Position numbers and translations under genes: made by a program. This document shows, one piece after another, positions 10,690 through 22,047 of a DNA stretch of 64,000 nucleotides. How positions within the stretch are numbered: position 1 is the first letter of the stretch; each line of letters opens with the position of its first letter. Source of the DNA: Rostrohypoxylon terebratum (taxonomy: Eukaryota > Ascomycota > Sordariomycetes > Xylariales > Hypoxylaceae); contig MU385877.1 in NCBI GenBank assembly GCA_022497145.1, positions 186,001-250,000 on the forward strand, in the 5' to 3' direction. Under the pieces are notes generated by a model that made no database searches, was not told the DNA's origin, and saw nothing but the letters and a program-made list of their open reading frames with translations.

Positions 10690-12563
10690 TACCGAGACGG
10701 ATCGATACCCACAAACTCGACACGAATTTCCTTCTTTACCGGCCGTGGACAAGCGCAGGAGTCTGGGACCACGAGAATATTCCCCCTTCTTTTATTTTTT
10801 CAGTCGTACTTTAAAAGCACAGTACCCCAGATTGTGTTTGACGAACCCTATGTTGTACCATCTGAAGAGCCCCCTTTTTCATGTACATATATTTTTATTC
10901 CCTCCGCTTCTGCGCATATAAGTCGGCATTCTGGACTTGTTATCTGTTTTTATAATTACAAGGGACGGTATACTGCTGATGAGAGAATAGGACTTGAGAA
11001 GAGAGCCTGTTTGTTATTTTTTCTAGTATGGGCAGACGAGTGAGGCTACAACGAGAGTGGCCCTTGCGATGGCGGTAGTCCAGCCGCTCCGTCGGCTCTC
11101 GTTTTTCCTTTGTCGTGGACCGTGGACCGGGGAACGACCGGTCGAGTTGGTATGGACTAAGAGGAGTCGGAGACATAGCCAAAAAAGAACTAATTGAATT
11201 CGTTTTGTTAGATTTCTGGGGCTCCGGGTTTGGCCGTTGCATTAGCCTCCTTCGCCGCGCATGACGGGATTCGCTAGTACACTACTCTACCTACAAATAT
11301 TGAATCAAGCAGAGCCCTCGTCTAATCGTGCATCTATTAAGAACTACAAGAACCATAAGTTCGTCCGTTGTTAGCATCTACTCCCCTGTCGCCGCCCTAC
11401 GCTCGACTAGGTACCTCCGAACGTTGCTGTCTACCCAGATCCGTCAACCCCGTACATCTAGTTTTGTATCCAACCATACCTATGCCTAGGTACCTGAGTC
11501 AAGTAGTGCTCATGCCTAGTCTATAGGCGTCTACCTCAACGCCTAGGTAGATAGTGAGAGATAAATACGATCTGAACCTCTGCTCGTTAACACATACACT
11601 TGTAGTTATCTTTCCGTAAGACGACATTTGAGCCAATCGGTTCGCCTTCCAAGTTAGCCTTACTAATCAGCGTGCCCACATGTTAATTCTATGAAGACCA
11701 GAAATGCTGAGAGGAAAAGCTCGATAATAGAGCAACGGCCAAAGCATCCCTTGCCTTTCCATCCAAGATAACATTGCGCCCCTTGGAGGCGGGCGTTCTA
11801 CGATATCTTGGGGCCACTCTAGCGGAAATTTGCTGAATGAGCTCGAAAAATAACAGTTTTTTTATCAAATTCCTCTTCAATTCATTTTTCCAGAAAATCT
11901 CGGATGGTCCACAGCAAGCGGTGGCAATTAGGAAAGTATCATTTGATAGATATTCAGGTCCAGGCCCGTACCTCATCTCTCGAGTGCATCAGGTGCGATC
12001 GTAGTAGATATGATAAAATGGATGATAGAAGATCGTGAAAGCGTGTTGCATTGAGTTATATAGAAGATTCTCGAGGAGATTGTCAGCAGCATTTATCGAC
12101 ATCGCATCTCCTGGTTACCTAGGTACCTATACCTATAGACTGCTTCTATGCCGTAAGGCCTTTCTTATTGCTTGTAAGGTAGGCACTTATATTTAGTGCC
12201 ATTGGTGGAAACAACTTGCTGTAAGTAACCTTGGAATCACTATAATTTGTCAATATAGCTACCTCCTACCTATATCCGTATCACCCTTAACTCATCTTGT
12301 AGCTACCTAATGCACTACAGTTCCTATCATATCTACTATATTATAGTAGCATTATGCAGCGATACGTCTTACCCCGTATCACAGCTAAAAGTCTCCTAAC
12401 TCACATACCCTTCCCACCGGTATGGTAGAGACCGGCCCCAATATATTTACACAACGGACTGGGCCTCCGATATGCTGTAGTAATTTATACTCGAACACAC
12501 CATGCTGGCAAGCTCAATGCTATAAAAGTAGAATCGCCATTTATAAAACGTTCCATTCATTTG
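10690..12563. other. Gene-poor intergenic region
   Basis: The left part is the Rho3 3' UTR. TACCTAGGTA-type palindromes cluster at about 11406-11545 and 12113-12135. One minus-strand open frame at 11689-11976 (95 codons) has an ATG but no family I recognise; it may be chance or debris from the neighbouring pseudogene. Confidence 0.5.
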
Positions 12564-14061
12564 TTAGGTAACTGCGACCATATCAGAGCTTAATGTCAAA
12601 GAATCAAAGTCGAATCCATCCATATCGTCAACATTGATAGACGCAAGACTTGCAGAACCAGATGGAGATGGGCCATGAGTTGGGGTTAGTTGGGCTGGTG
12701 TACTATTCTTCGAGCCCTACGTAGTACTCGCGGGAATCTGTGGGTTTGGTATTGCGAAGTTATCTAGAACTAGGTCAAGCTTGCGCTAAATGATGCTTGC
12801 AGCTTGAATACAGAGTTCGTAAGCTATTTCTTTGGGGCTAAATATACTTTCGAGCTGGGATGCCAGCACCGAAAGGTGCCGTATCGGACGGGAGCGATTT
12901 ACTTCAGGGGGGAAGTTAGTTGATGGATTTATGGTGGTATCTTGTAGCGCTGTGGTAAGGATCGTGGCGCTGGGTAGGCCGTAAGATAGCACCTTGGGGG
13001 CGTTGATGGAAGGGATTCAAAGAACATAAGCGCCAGGCGGGGTTCATACTCACCAACACGGGAAGATCTCGAGAAAAGAAAACTGGTACTACTACGAACT
13101 TTTGCCACCCGTATCATCGTCTCAAGTATACCGAAATATATATTAACTCTGGTTGAAGGGTTACGTCTTCTTGTCTAATCGTAAAACTTGGAGCTGAATG
13201 TGAAGATACGGAACCGCCGACGAGAGATTGGACGTCCAACGATTTGGATTGTACCGAAGATGCTGAGGAACTGTCTCCCAAGTCTCTCGCGATCGGGTTA
13301 ATAGATAGATACCTAAAACGTGTCATTCTACCTAGGCTTCGGTGCCAATGGAAAGGAATTTATCTGAGCTCAGCGTGGTCGAGTGACTTGCTAGAGCGGA
13401 ATTGATATTCCATCACTTCTTTTCGAAGTCCTGCCAAGATATAGCGTAATCGCGCCCATGTCGTGATCCTGTGCCCAAGTTTATGAGGCGAACTCGCTAT
13501 AACTTCATCTTCAGAAAAGTCGAGGGGTAGTTTGCAACTCACATATCGAGCCGGTATTTGTGCAGGCCGAAACAAACCAGCTACGAAAAACTTATCATTG
13601 TGATATGCTGTAGCGAGTGTTTTTCTGCGACATTCTGCTAGGAATAATGGCACTGTATCATTGGAGTATGTTGTTTCGCGACGGAGACCTAGGGCAGATA
13701 AGCCTGCGACCAGATAGCCTAATCGAGACTTGTCAGCATGTCACCACCCATTCTATTCTTGGAGGGACTGGCCTATTTAGTTCTCCTTCATAAGTGTGGT
13801 ATGTTGTAAGCTGTCATGAGCTAACCATATGATAAAGTTGTTTGTCTGTCTTGACAGATTCCGCGCGATCTGTAAACGCAGGTAACTGCACCGTAGATGG
13901 ATCGCTTGAATGAACCCGTCGTGCTCCTTCTCATCATAGACTATACCACATAAATATGGGCGTGCAGCAGTTGTATAGAGAGACCTAGGGTTTTGAAACG
14001 TAGGTAGACTTTTACCGCAGTAAAATGTGCAGAAACCGTGGGGGTCTAAGGATGGTGACAT
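12564..14061 (-). pseudogene. Decayed Zn2Cys6 fungal transcription factor
   Basis: Minus-strand segments match, in order, the middle and C-terminal parts of fungal Zn2Cys6 regulators. These are a helical block (DPHGFCTFYCGKSLPTF) and, after a plausible intron ending near 13712, GYLVAGLSALGLRRE, ECRRKTLATAYHNDK, IPARYVSCKLPLDFSEDE and WARLRYILAGLRKEVME. Further down come YGLPSATILTTALQ, RHLSVLASQLESI and an acidic tail. The family's middle homology region normally reads this way. In-frame stops break it: TAA at about 13360, TAG at 12786-12788 (just before RKLDLVLD) and TAG at 12717-12719. The reading frame also shifts between about 13100 and 13000. No Cys6 zinc cluster is visible upstream. I call it a pseudogene; annotation as several short genes would be wrong. 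An unusual intron structure could explain some breaks, but not the two late TAG codons. Confidence 0.7.
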
Positions 14062-16158
14062 GGCAACTTCGGATGAAGAGCAGCCAAGTGCCCCTGATAT
14101 GCCTTCTCGTCGAGAAATTTGTAGATGGGAATATGCGACGCGGGTCTATTAGAATGGTTCAAGATATATTGAAAACGAAATAATTCGAGAGTGGTGTGGT
14201 TGGATTGTTCTTCGGAGCGTCCCTGTCATATCCATCCATGTTCATCGACACTGTTGGCTTAGGGGGGAGTTAGCGGGGTCAACCACTCCAGGGCTATGAA
14301 TCCTGATGTTTAGTGAGGGGTGCAGGATGGTAATGTATTGCAGCAGTGAGGCTCAGCGCCAACACGGGCCACAGGTGTCATCGCAGCGAATCTCCCAAGG
14401 TTGGCTTTCCGACAGCGTTCGCAGGATGCTGGAGTACACCTGGGTCCCTGGGATTGTCTAGGAGTACTTATGAAATAGGTAACGGTAGGTAACTAGGACC
14501 TAACCTAGAGGTAACCGTAGGTATCTAATAGTTACTTCGGCGAGTAAGCGAAGGTCCTCACCTAAAACTTTCACTAAATATCATTACGACTTTTATGCTA
14601 CTCCCTCAGAATATACCTGGGTTTTCGCATATCTATCAATAATATTTTCTTTCGTGCGAAGTATTCTAATAGGAATCCCCGAATTGGTTGTCGCCTGGAG
14701 TAGTGCAGGGTAATGGGCCAATCAGCGCAACCCAATATTCCCAAAACGGGAACTCACCAAACTTCACTAATGATTACAACTAGTAACCTAGCTCGTCACA
14801 AACAGAAAGGGCAGTACGGTTCCAAATTTTGGCCTATAGATGTGTTCTTTATAAGTATCTACCTGGTAGGTAATCTCTATCAGTAAGTAGATTTTAAGAG
14901 ATGGTTGATAGCTCTTTTCCTACTAGCTTCCCTTGTCTTTACTATGTTTCTCTTCTCCTCTAATAGTACAGACCTAGGTACCTGTAACCCATATTCAGCA
15001 TATGAGACCACGCAGAACACTGCGATCGTAAGGCATATCGAGTATCTGAAGCGATAATAGGATGCGTCGTTCTTTGAAAAAGGCAATATGCTTTGAAGAA
15101 CCAATCAATCATCCATGCTAATCTGAGACAGATTCATAAGAGTATGAATTACCTACGTTTGACAAGACAACCACCTAACGCATATTGCCGGTCCATTGCA
15201 GTTCTATTTTCTAAGGGCAATGGACGGTGGTCTTGGTTTTGACGGTGGATTCTGCATCTCTAAAGCCTGCCTGCCCCCCAGTGTTCATGAGCTATTAGTA
15301 GCTACCTAGGTAAACACATTATCGTGTGTTGCTGAACATACCTACCTATTTGCATGAGTAACCCGTGAAGCAAACTCCAACACGCAACACTAGTTTCAAA
15401 TGGTCATTGGTTTCTTCTTGTGATTATACATATTAGCTACGCGCATAGTAGGTACTTGAGAAGATCGAGTGAATGGCTGATAATCCTCTTCAGATTCGCT
15501 GTGATCGCGATCTTTGCATACGGGTGGCTTATGAATGGTGAGCTTGGCTACCACTAAGAAGTGCCCTATATCAGCCACTTAAGGCTCCCTGCAAGGAACT
15601 TCTGACCAAACAAAATGTAGATTTAAGCGCTGCGGCGGAAAATCGAAACACGGCTTCCTGTAGTGCATGTGGCGTGTAGCATTTTCTTCATATAAACCTA
15701 TCCCTTTAACAACCGTCTATAAGGCATTTTAGCGTAAAATATATAACGGGAATAAATACAAGAGCTTAATCCCATTTAAAATATCTAGAAACTGTTTTAA
15801 CGCGATTTTTATATATATTTTATTATACTAATAAACTATTAAACATTGCTTTATCCAGATTACTAGTTAGATGTAGTTAAGCCTGTTGAAAACCCTGGTA
15901 TTTCTCTTGATAACCATCTTTTAATTAGTTTAAAAATGACGCTAAAATGCCTTGTGGACGGTCGTCAAAGGGATAGGGGGTTTAGTTGCGAGGATATGTA
16001 CCTCGTGTAAACGGCTGGTTGTTTCCAGATGTCTGTGCGTATGATGCACATCTTGGAGACTTCTGTGGACGTTATTACCTGCGTAAAAACTTGACTTTTC
16101 CCTTTCCCACCTTTCAAATTCTTGTCGGAAAGACTCATACTTTTTTCTATACTTATCC
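14062..16158. other. Intergenic region with AT-rich patch
   Basis: Any N-terminus of the transcription-factor relic should lie at the left end, but I find no zinc-cluster motif. CCTAGGTA/TACCTAG fragments recur near 14460-14530 and 15300-15312. About 15700-15930 is clearly AT-richer than its surroundings. Short minus-strand frames here look like chance. Confidence 0.55.
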
Positions 16159-16962
16159 ATGATGGCACAAACGGTCAAATGCTCCAACTACAGATGCGGC
16201 AAGGGTCTCTCCAACGACCACATGCTTTGCTCTGGGTGCAAACAAGCTCGTTATTGCTCGAAGGATTGCCAAAAACAGGACTGGAAAACCCACAAATCCT
16301 TCTGTAAACATGTTACAAGCAATGGCACCAGCTCTGCCTCTATGGATTGCTTGGATTACTACATCAACATTGCTCCTTATGACCCCAAAGCCCAGGCTCT
16401 GGCTACTGAGATTCATCTTACACTCCCGAACCCCGGATATCCCATTGTGGGCAGCAAATATCCCAATGCAGCTTTCGAGTAATAATCCCCTACTCCCAAC
16501 GCAATTTTTCATACTAAAAGCGCATCTAGCTTCCCTATGAGGCGTCTCGTTCGAACAGGAAAAGATACTCCAGAGAATATCGCTCTTTTCTTCGGCCAGA
16601 AAACGACGGAAGAGATCAATCTAGCCCACAAAGAGAACCGCATGGAAGCTCTCCTCAACCCCCCCATGGGTTCCCCTATGGACGTGATGGCCAGAGGTTC
16701 AAAATGGGACGAGAACTGCCCACCTCTCAATGTTAGAAGGCCTTCTGATGCGGAGGCAGAGGAGCTCAGGGCGATCAGACAGATGCAAGAGACAATCCGT
16801 CAGCATATGGGCTCTCGTGGCGTTGAGGATGTAACCAGCAACGACATGCGAGACATCCTGGTCAAGCACTTCGGCCCAAGATGGCCTGATATGATGCAGG
16901 TATATCAGCACGCTCTCAATTCGATGGACAGGAACGTGAGGCCACCGGGACTCTATGACTAG
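16159..16962 (+). CDS. MYND-type zinc finger protein
   Basis: Exons are 16159-16478 and 16530-16962 (51-nt intron with an ATACTAA branch and TCTAG acceptor), giving 250 aa; a second ATG follows directly. Residues 7-50 form a MYND zinc finger: CSNYRC, then CSGC, YCSKDC, and a closing H-x3-C (HKSFC). MYND fingers bind proline-rich peptides in partner proteins. The rest has no catalytic domain that I recognise, but blocks such as MRRLVRTGKDTPENIALFFG and ALNSMDR recur in a family of small fungal MYND proteins. The first knuckle is C-x4-C rather than the usual C-x2-C; a nearby Cys-Gly may supply the ligand instead. A role in transcription or protein assembly is possible but not shown. Confidence 0.82.
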
Positions 16963-17656
16963 ATACTCAGCAACATGGACAGGAAACTGAAAGAAAAAAT
17001 ATATCTCGAACGCTGATTTCGAAACTATCATGAGTAGAGGAAGAACAATCGGGAATTTGGAACCATAGATAGTTAAGTAGTCACAGATAGATACTATTTA
17101 AGTGTGTTTGATTCCCTGAAACGATCCAGACATTTCAAGGCCGTAGTCGCGAGGTCGACAGCTGGAGCGCCTTTATGTCGGAGCTCTAGTTGATTTAGGG
17201 GATTTAGGGAGGATAGGGGACGGCGCGCACTGCGGGGTGCGGGGTACCTGATCCATCTGTCCATCTAGTGGGTTTGAAGCTCCCAGAATTATCTGAATTC
17301 GTTCCGTTTGAAAATTCCCATCAATAAGGTAGACAATGGTTCGACGATAGCTCTATGGCGGCTGAGAATTTTAATAACTTCAGGTCAAAGGAATCGTATT
17401 CGTTAGTTATTCGATCAGACAGTTCGATTTACGTACATACATCAATTTGCATTGGATGTGGTAAATTTGGGTAGTTCATACTTCTTATTATGTATTAAGT
17501 ACTATATCTTGCAATTTGATTAATCGAAATTCTTAAGGTTACTACCTAGTTTATCCACTAAATTCTTTTGTAATTATAATGGCAAACGCCCTATTCTAAC
17601 AGTGAGTTCAGCGAGGTTCTATAAGTCTTTAGTGTGGGCTAGCGAGTAAATGGCCA
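16963..17656. other. Convergent intergenic region
   Basis: 3' flanks of the MYND gene and the threonine aldolase gene. The sequence is AT-leaning and I see nothing else in it. Confidence 0.6.
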
Positions 17657-18820
17657 CTACAAGGTCAAGTCATTTGTCAGTACCCCTTTACCTTCACCCG
17701 TTTCCCCTGGCTTTACCTTATGGATCTCAGCGAATAGAGAAGCCAAAGAATCCAAAGCCTCGGGACATATCTGATAGTGAATGACTAATCGCCCTTGCAA
17801 AAGACCTCGCATTGTCTTGATTCCCACCTTCTCAGCCATGTCGGCGAAACGTTCCTTATCGACGCCAGCCGCTTCCAAGTCTAACCAAACCATGTTGGTC
17901 TCTGTCGGATGTTCCAGTTTACCTCCCAACTTAACCCAGAGCTCCGAAATCCTCTTTGCAGTTTCTTGGCCTTGACAGAGGCGCCCGCTTAGAAATATCT
18001 GCTCGACGCCGATTCTTGCGGGTGCGGCAATGATGCCCGATTGGCGCAACCCACCGCCGAGAAGCTTGCGCATCCACCTGGCACGCTTGACAAAGGACGA
18101 ATTTCCGACGACGATGGATCCTATCGGTGCACCTAGTCCCTTCGTAAAGCAGAGCGATAGGCTGTCGAAACATGATGCATAATCTTTCAAGCTACCCGCT
18201 CCAGCAGCTACAACTTCCCAGAGACGAGCACCGTCTAGATGCATGTGAATGGGCGGGTCTAGACTATGTGCCCAGTTGGAGATCGCGCGGATGTCTTCAA
18301 GGGGCATTATGGTCCCCGACAGAGTGTTCTCGAGACAGATGGCCCGAGTCGGACAATCATATACGTCTTCCCGAAGCGTTGCTCGCTTCTTCACGTCCTC
18401 TAAAGTGAGGTGATGTCCGTTAGATGGTGCGATCCCTTCTACATATGCGCTACAAAGCGTAGCTGCACCCCCTGCTTCCATCCGTACGATATGGCTCCGG
18501 ATATCGCAAAGTACACCGTAAGGTGAAGAGTGTAGAGCGGCGCGTAATGCTACTTGGTTTCCCATAGTTCCGGACAGAACGAGGAGGGAGTCCTCATGGC
18601 CGGTGATCTCTGCCATGAAAGCCTGGAAGGAGTTCGTGGTGGGATCTTCCATCATAACGTCGTCCAGCAGGCTCGTGTTGACAATTGATTGAAGCATGGC
18701 CGCATTGGGCGTTGTAACATAATCTGAACGGAAATCATATGCTGCTTGTCCAGGTGAACCCCAAGCTGTGCCTATTGATATGTCCATATTTGTGGGAGAT
18801 TGCTTAGAATTCTCGGCCAT
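17657..18820 (-). CDS. gly1: Threonine aldolase (PLP-dependent, low-specificity type)
   Basis: Intronless, 387 aa, full length for the family. It reads as a fold-type I PLP enzyme: FRSDYVTTPNAAML at the start, VLSGTMGNQVAL, the ENT block (CLENTLSGTIMPL), HLDGARLW with the cofactor-pairing Asp (residue 196), and the Schiff-base lysine in LCFTKGLGAPIGS (K227). Threonine aldolase cleaves L-threonine or L-allo-threonine to glycine and acetaldehyde and is a cytosolic source of glycine (Gly1 in yeast). Substrate stereo-preference cannot be read from sequence. The gene stands alone between intergenic gaps. Confidence 0.93.
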   Translation of the reverse strand: MAENSKQSPTNMDISIGTAWGSPGQAAYDFRSDYVTTPNAAMLQSIVNTSLLDDVMMEDPTTNSFQAFMAEITGHEDSLLVLSGTMGNQVALRAALHSSPYGVLCDIRSHIVRMEAGGAATLCSAYVEGIAPSNGHHLTLEDVKKRATLREDVYDCPTRAICLENTLSGTIMPLEDIRAISNWAHSLDPPIHMHLDGARLWEVVAAGAGSLKDYASCFDSLSLCFTKGLGAPIGSIVVGNSSFVKRARWMRKLLGGGLRQSGIIAAPARIGVEQIFLSGRLCQGQETAKRISELWVKLGGKLEHPTETNMVWLDLEAAGVDKERFADMAEKVGIKTMRGLLQGRLVIHYQICPEALDSLASLFAEIHKVKPGETGEGKGVLTNDLTL

Positions 18821-19871
18821 GGCTCTGGATGGTTCTATGGGATAAGATTGAATAGGTATAGATGGACATGAACACTATAATGGGTACCGATCGAATATAC
18901 TGTGTAAATACTATGCTCATAGGATTAAGAGACTACGAGCTGGAGTTCCATACGACTACGCCGATGACTTTATAGTGCTGCTCCGAAGAGTACCCATGAA
19001 TACCTTTAAGGTACACCTAGGTAAGCTGAGTCACCTGTGAGTTGTAGAATAACCAACAGCATTGGGATTTTGAGCAGTTGGTTTGTTTTCATCTGTCTGG
19101 TTGGTTACCACAACATTGCGCCATTGCCGTTGTGTTCCTAACATTTGGAAATAAGTGTGATGTGACGCGGTTGGTTTAAGTAGAAAGTATGGATTATCCT
19201 ACTATATACTTCTAATAGTAGGTGCTCGACAGACAGTGGAAAGGTTACGTATCGCCCGATGAGATAATCAAGTAAGCTGTTTACCAAAGCAAGGATCCTC
19301 TTACAGCTCGGTTCTAGCATAAACCGTGACAACTCATAAATTTCTTTGCATGTGGATGACTTCTTAGTAATTTAGAAGAGGGGGGCAGGGGGTTGTCATT
19401 TCTGACTGGGATTTATATCTTTGAACTGCTGAGAAATCGAAATGTATAAGTATGATTAAGTATGATATGGCATCTTATGAGAATGGTGAATAGGAGATTC
19501 ACGGCTTGAACGATGATACCATAGATTTCGTTCCAACATCAACGCCAACAGTAACAAGGATATCTACCATGCATTGTTGAAGAGAAAAGTGCAATTGAGG
19601 TTGTTCAATATCAAACAATACAACTATGATTCAGCGAACATACGCCTTTGTTCGGGGAGTATCTTTATGTTGATAGACAAGATGAAGGAACCAATTAGAA
19701 ACACAAGGCGTGCTTCAGAACAAAGATGTATCAGATTTTCGTTCAAAGCTAATATAAGAATATGAGTGGGTAATGGGAAATGAGCTCTAACTACACCAGC
19801 GACATCTTGTCTTAGCAATCTATACATCCTGTGAAGATTCTCTCTGGCAGTTCAAAAGAAAAGTTTTCACG
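18821..19871. other. Intergenic region between divergent genes
   Basis: Promoter flanks of threonine aldolase (left) and the small unknown gene (right). TACCTTTAAGGTA/CCTAGGTA bits occur near 19000-19025. The open frames at 19138-19332 and 19574-19827 overlap on opposite strands and look like chance. Confidence 0.55.
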
Positions 19872-20504
19872 ATGGTTCGTTTCGGATGCGGTCACGAGTT
19901 GCCTAAGTCGCGTATCGGCGTCAATCTCTCTCACCTTCCTCTGGACAGCCACAGGCGTTGCCCCCAGTGTCTAACGAAGTCTGGGACAGGAATACTGGGG
20001 CTATTTCAAAGCATGCAAAAGTCTCGCAATGCAGAACAACGAGACCCAGGTATAAACCAGCACCTCATTACCTACATCTTCGACCGGTTTATTACACAAC
20101 GTAAGGGCGCCGTATTCCAGAAGCTCTCAAAGGAGTTCTTCTACGAATTTGGTTCATCTTGCTATCATCTACTTGACCGAAAACAGCTTTCAAGTTTGTT
20201 CGCAACTATCAGAGGTCGATGGGGCAGTGACATCGCCAAACAGGCCTTGCGTGCTGTAGCTACAGCAACCCTCAAGTCCAATGGTATCTATGAACTTGTA
20301 GAGCCAGCAACGGCTGAGATTCTGGGTGCATTGAATCGTATGATTCTCTTGTCTCGGGAGCGAGCTTCATCCATCGAATCGTTCCAGCAACTTCAGATTA
20401 TTCTGGATAGCACTGGAACATTGCGAATGCTGCGTGATGATGTTACTTCCGCCGTAATCCAGCTCGACGAGAATTATGCCAGGTGGGAAACTATCCATAA
20501 GTAA
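19872..20504 (+). CDS. Hypothetical protein with N-terminal CGH...CPxC motif
   Basis: Single-exon frame, 210 aa, not recognised. The N-terminus has FGCGHELPKSRIG followed by RRCPQC (within residues 5-36), a spacing that recalls degenerate RING-like or zinc-ribbon ends in fungal proteins. Residues 50-205 are predicted mostly helical, rich in Leu and Ala, with no transmembrane segment or signal peptide. The flanking regions are long and empty. A lineage-specific nuclear or cytosolic protein is likely; no function can be assigned. Confidence 0.6.
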   Translation: MVRFGCGHELPKSRIGVNLSHLPLDSHRRCPQCLTKSGTGILGLFQSMQKSRNAEQRDPGINQHLITYIFDRFITQRKGAVFQKLSKEFFYEFGSSCYHLLDRKQLSSLFATIRGRWGSDIAKQALRAVATATLKSNGIYELVEPATAEILGALNRMILLSRERASSIESFQQLQIILDSTGTLRMLRDDVTSAVIQLDENYARWETIHK

Positions 20505-22047
20505 TGATTGTAAAAGATCATAGTAGGCTAGGTCAGGGATTAACTAAGGATTCGGAAGTTTACAAACTGTTTAAAGAGGTAATACTACCGTAGATTGGAA
20601 CTTCCCACGTCGAGTTCTAGAATTTGATAAATTGTTTTTAGAAATTACCTAGGTAATTGATCGTTCATTGTTCCGCGACTTGTACTCTTCGTAGAATGTG
20701 GTGTCACTTGACTATGTGAGATCTACCATATCGCCTGGCTACATTCGACGATCTTTTCAAGTTAATGCAAAAGTACTGCTACATGGATGAGAATGAATTC
20801 ACCAAAGCACAGCCGCGCTAGATGCCTAATTTACTGAAGTAATATGATAGAAGTGATAAGTAAATTGTAAGTTGATTGCAAAATTTCCTATGGAAGTTTC
20901 ACACATGCCCACTCCAATGAAGCGATTAGAAGCGACTTGTTACATTTAGGACCACATGACGGACAACCTCAGAAAACCTAAGTGGGCATACATTCTTAGG
21001 CTATGTTTATATATGTCTCCCATATAGGTAGTTTCTTTAAAAGTTATTAAGTAGCTATTTTTCCTTCCCATTCCAATAACGCGTCAATTTTAAAGGAAGG
21101 GTTAATATGGGGTTAGGGCTAGGAACTCATAAGGGTTAGGGTTGTTAAGGGTCAGGGTTAATGGGGGTAAGGGGTTAGGGTTTGATATAACCTAGTTTAT
21201 GTAATACTCACATAAGCCACCAGGGGCACATTGGTAACACCTACGATCCCTTAACGCTCTTATGTTTCCAGTTTTCATCTTTCGGACTTTTAGAGGGATT
21301 TTGCCTGCTGCAAGATAGGTATAAATTAAAAGTTATTCTTACAACACTTGATTTGCACTACTTGAATGCTAAGACAGTAATGATGCCGAGCACAATTCTT
21401 AACGCAGTTTCTACCACAGGCGGCGTATGCCATACAAAAATATTGAAAACGAAGCATTTATTTCTTGTCTCATCGTTAATGATATCAATTGTTCTTGTAT
21501 ACTTCAGGTATAATGCCAAGGTACGCGAAGGTCGCCACTAAAAGGCACCCCATTCTTGATTGAGTTACCTACCTAACATATACACGAGTTTCGCAGGATA
21601 CGAATCATCCTATCAGGAAAGTCGCTGTATACCTCTCATGTTTCCATTTGGATTGTTTGCATTCGATACCAGCGCGCTTACGAGTACGTCGAAACCTCCT
21701 CTATGTTAGTATGTTCGGATTTAGGACTTAATGCAGGAACTGGACCTTAGACGCATATCACTCTAATCTCCAGCAACGTCAGAATTTAACTCGTCCGAGA
21801 AAAGTAGTCATCGAAATTGGCTTTGTGATTATGACGAGAGATTCAATGGTTATATTGGACGTTAGGTGGGAAAGAGACCAAAAGTTCCTCAGCTTCAGGA
21901 ACGCCATGTGTTCTTAGTCCACTGATGCAATCAGGGGAACAAATATAATAAACCTTGAACACAAGCCCATTCACTCAAAGTCCTTAGCCTAGATTTCTAA
22001 CTTCGACAAGAATCTAGCTGAACAAATTTACTGCCACTTGGTAAAAA
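20505..22047. other. Intergenic region containing a telomere-like repeat
   Basis: No gene is evident. It contains a degenerate TTAGGG-like block at 21109-21183 (listed separately) and one CCTAGGTA palindrome near 20646. The 62-codon frame at 21353-21541 has no recognisable features. Confidence 0.55.
21109..21183 (+). repeat. Interstitial telomere-like (TTAGGG) repeat, degenerate
   Basis: Several TTAGGG units and close variants (TTAAGGG, TCAGGG, TTAATGGGGG, TAAGGGG) occur in about 75 nt on the plus strand. TTAGGG is the usual telomere unit in filamentous ascomycetes. The block is internal, between unrelated genes, and divergent, so it is not a chromosome end here. Confidence 0.75.

Noticed and set aside
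11689..11976. 95-codon minus-strand open frame with an ATG
   Set aside because: No family features and no convincing splice partners; probably chance or pseudogene debris.
15942..16187. Two overlapping minus-strand frames
   Set aside because: They run into the MYND gene start from the opposite strand and lack features.
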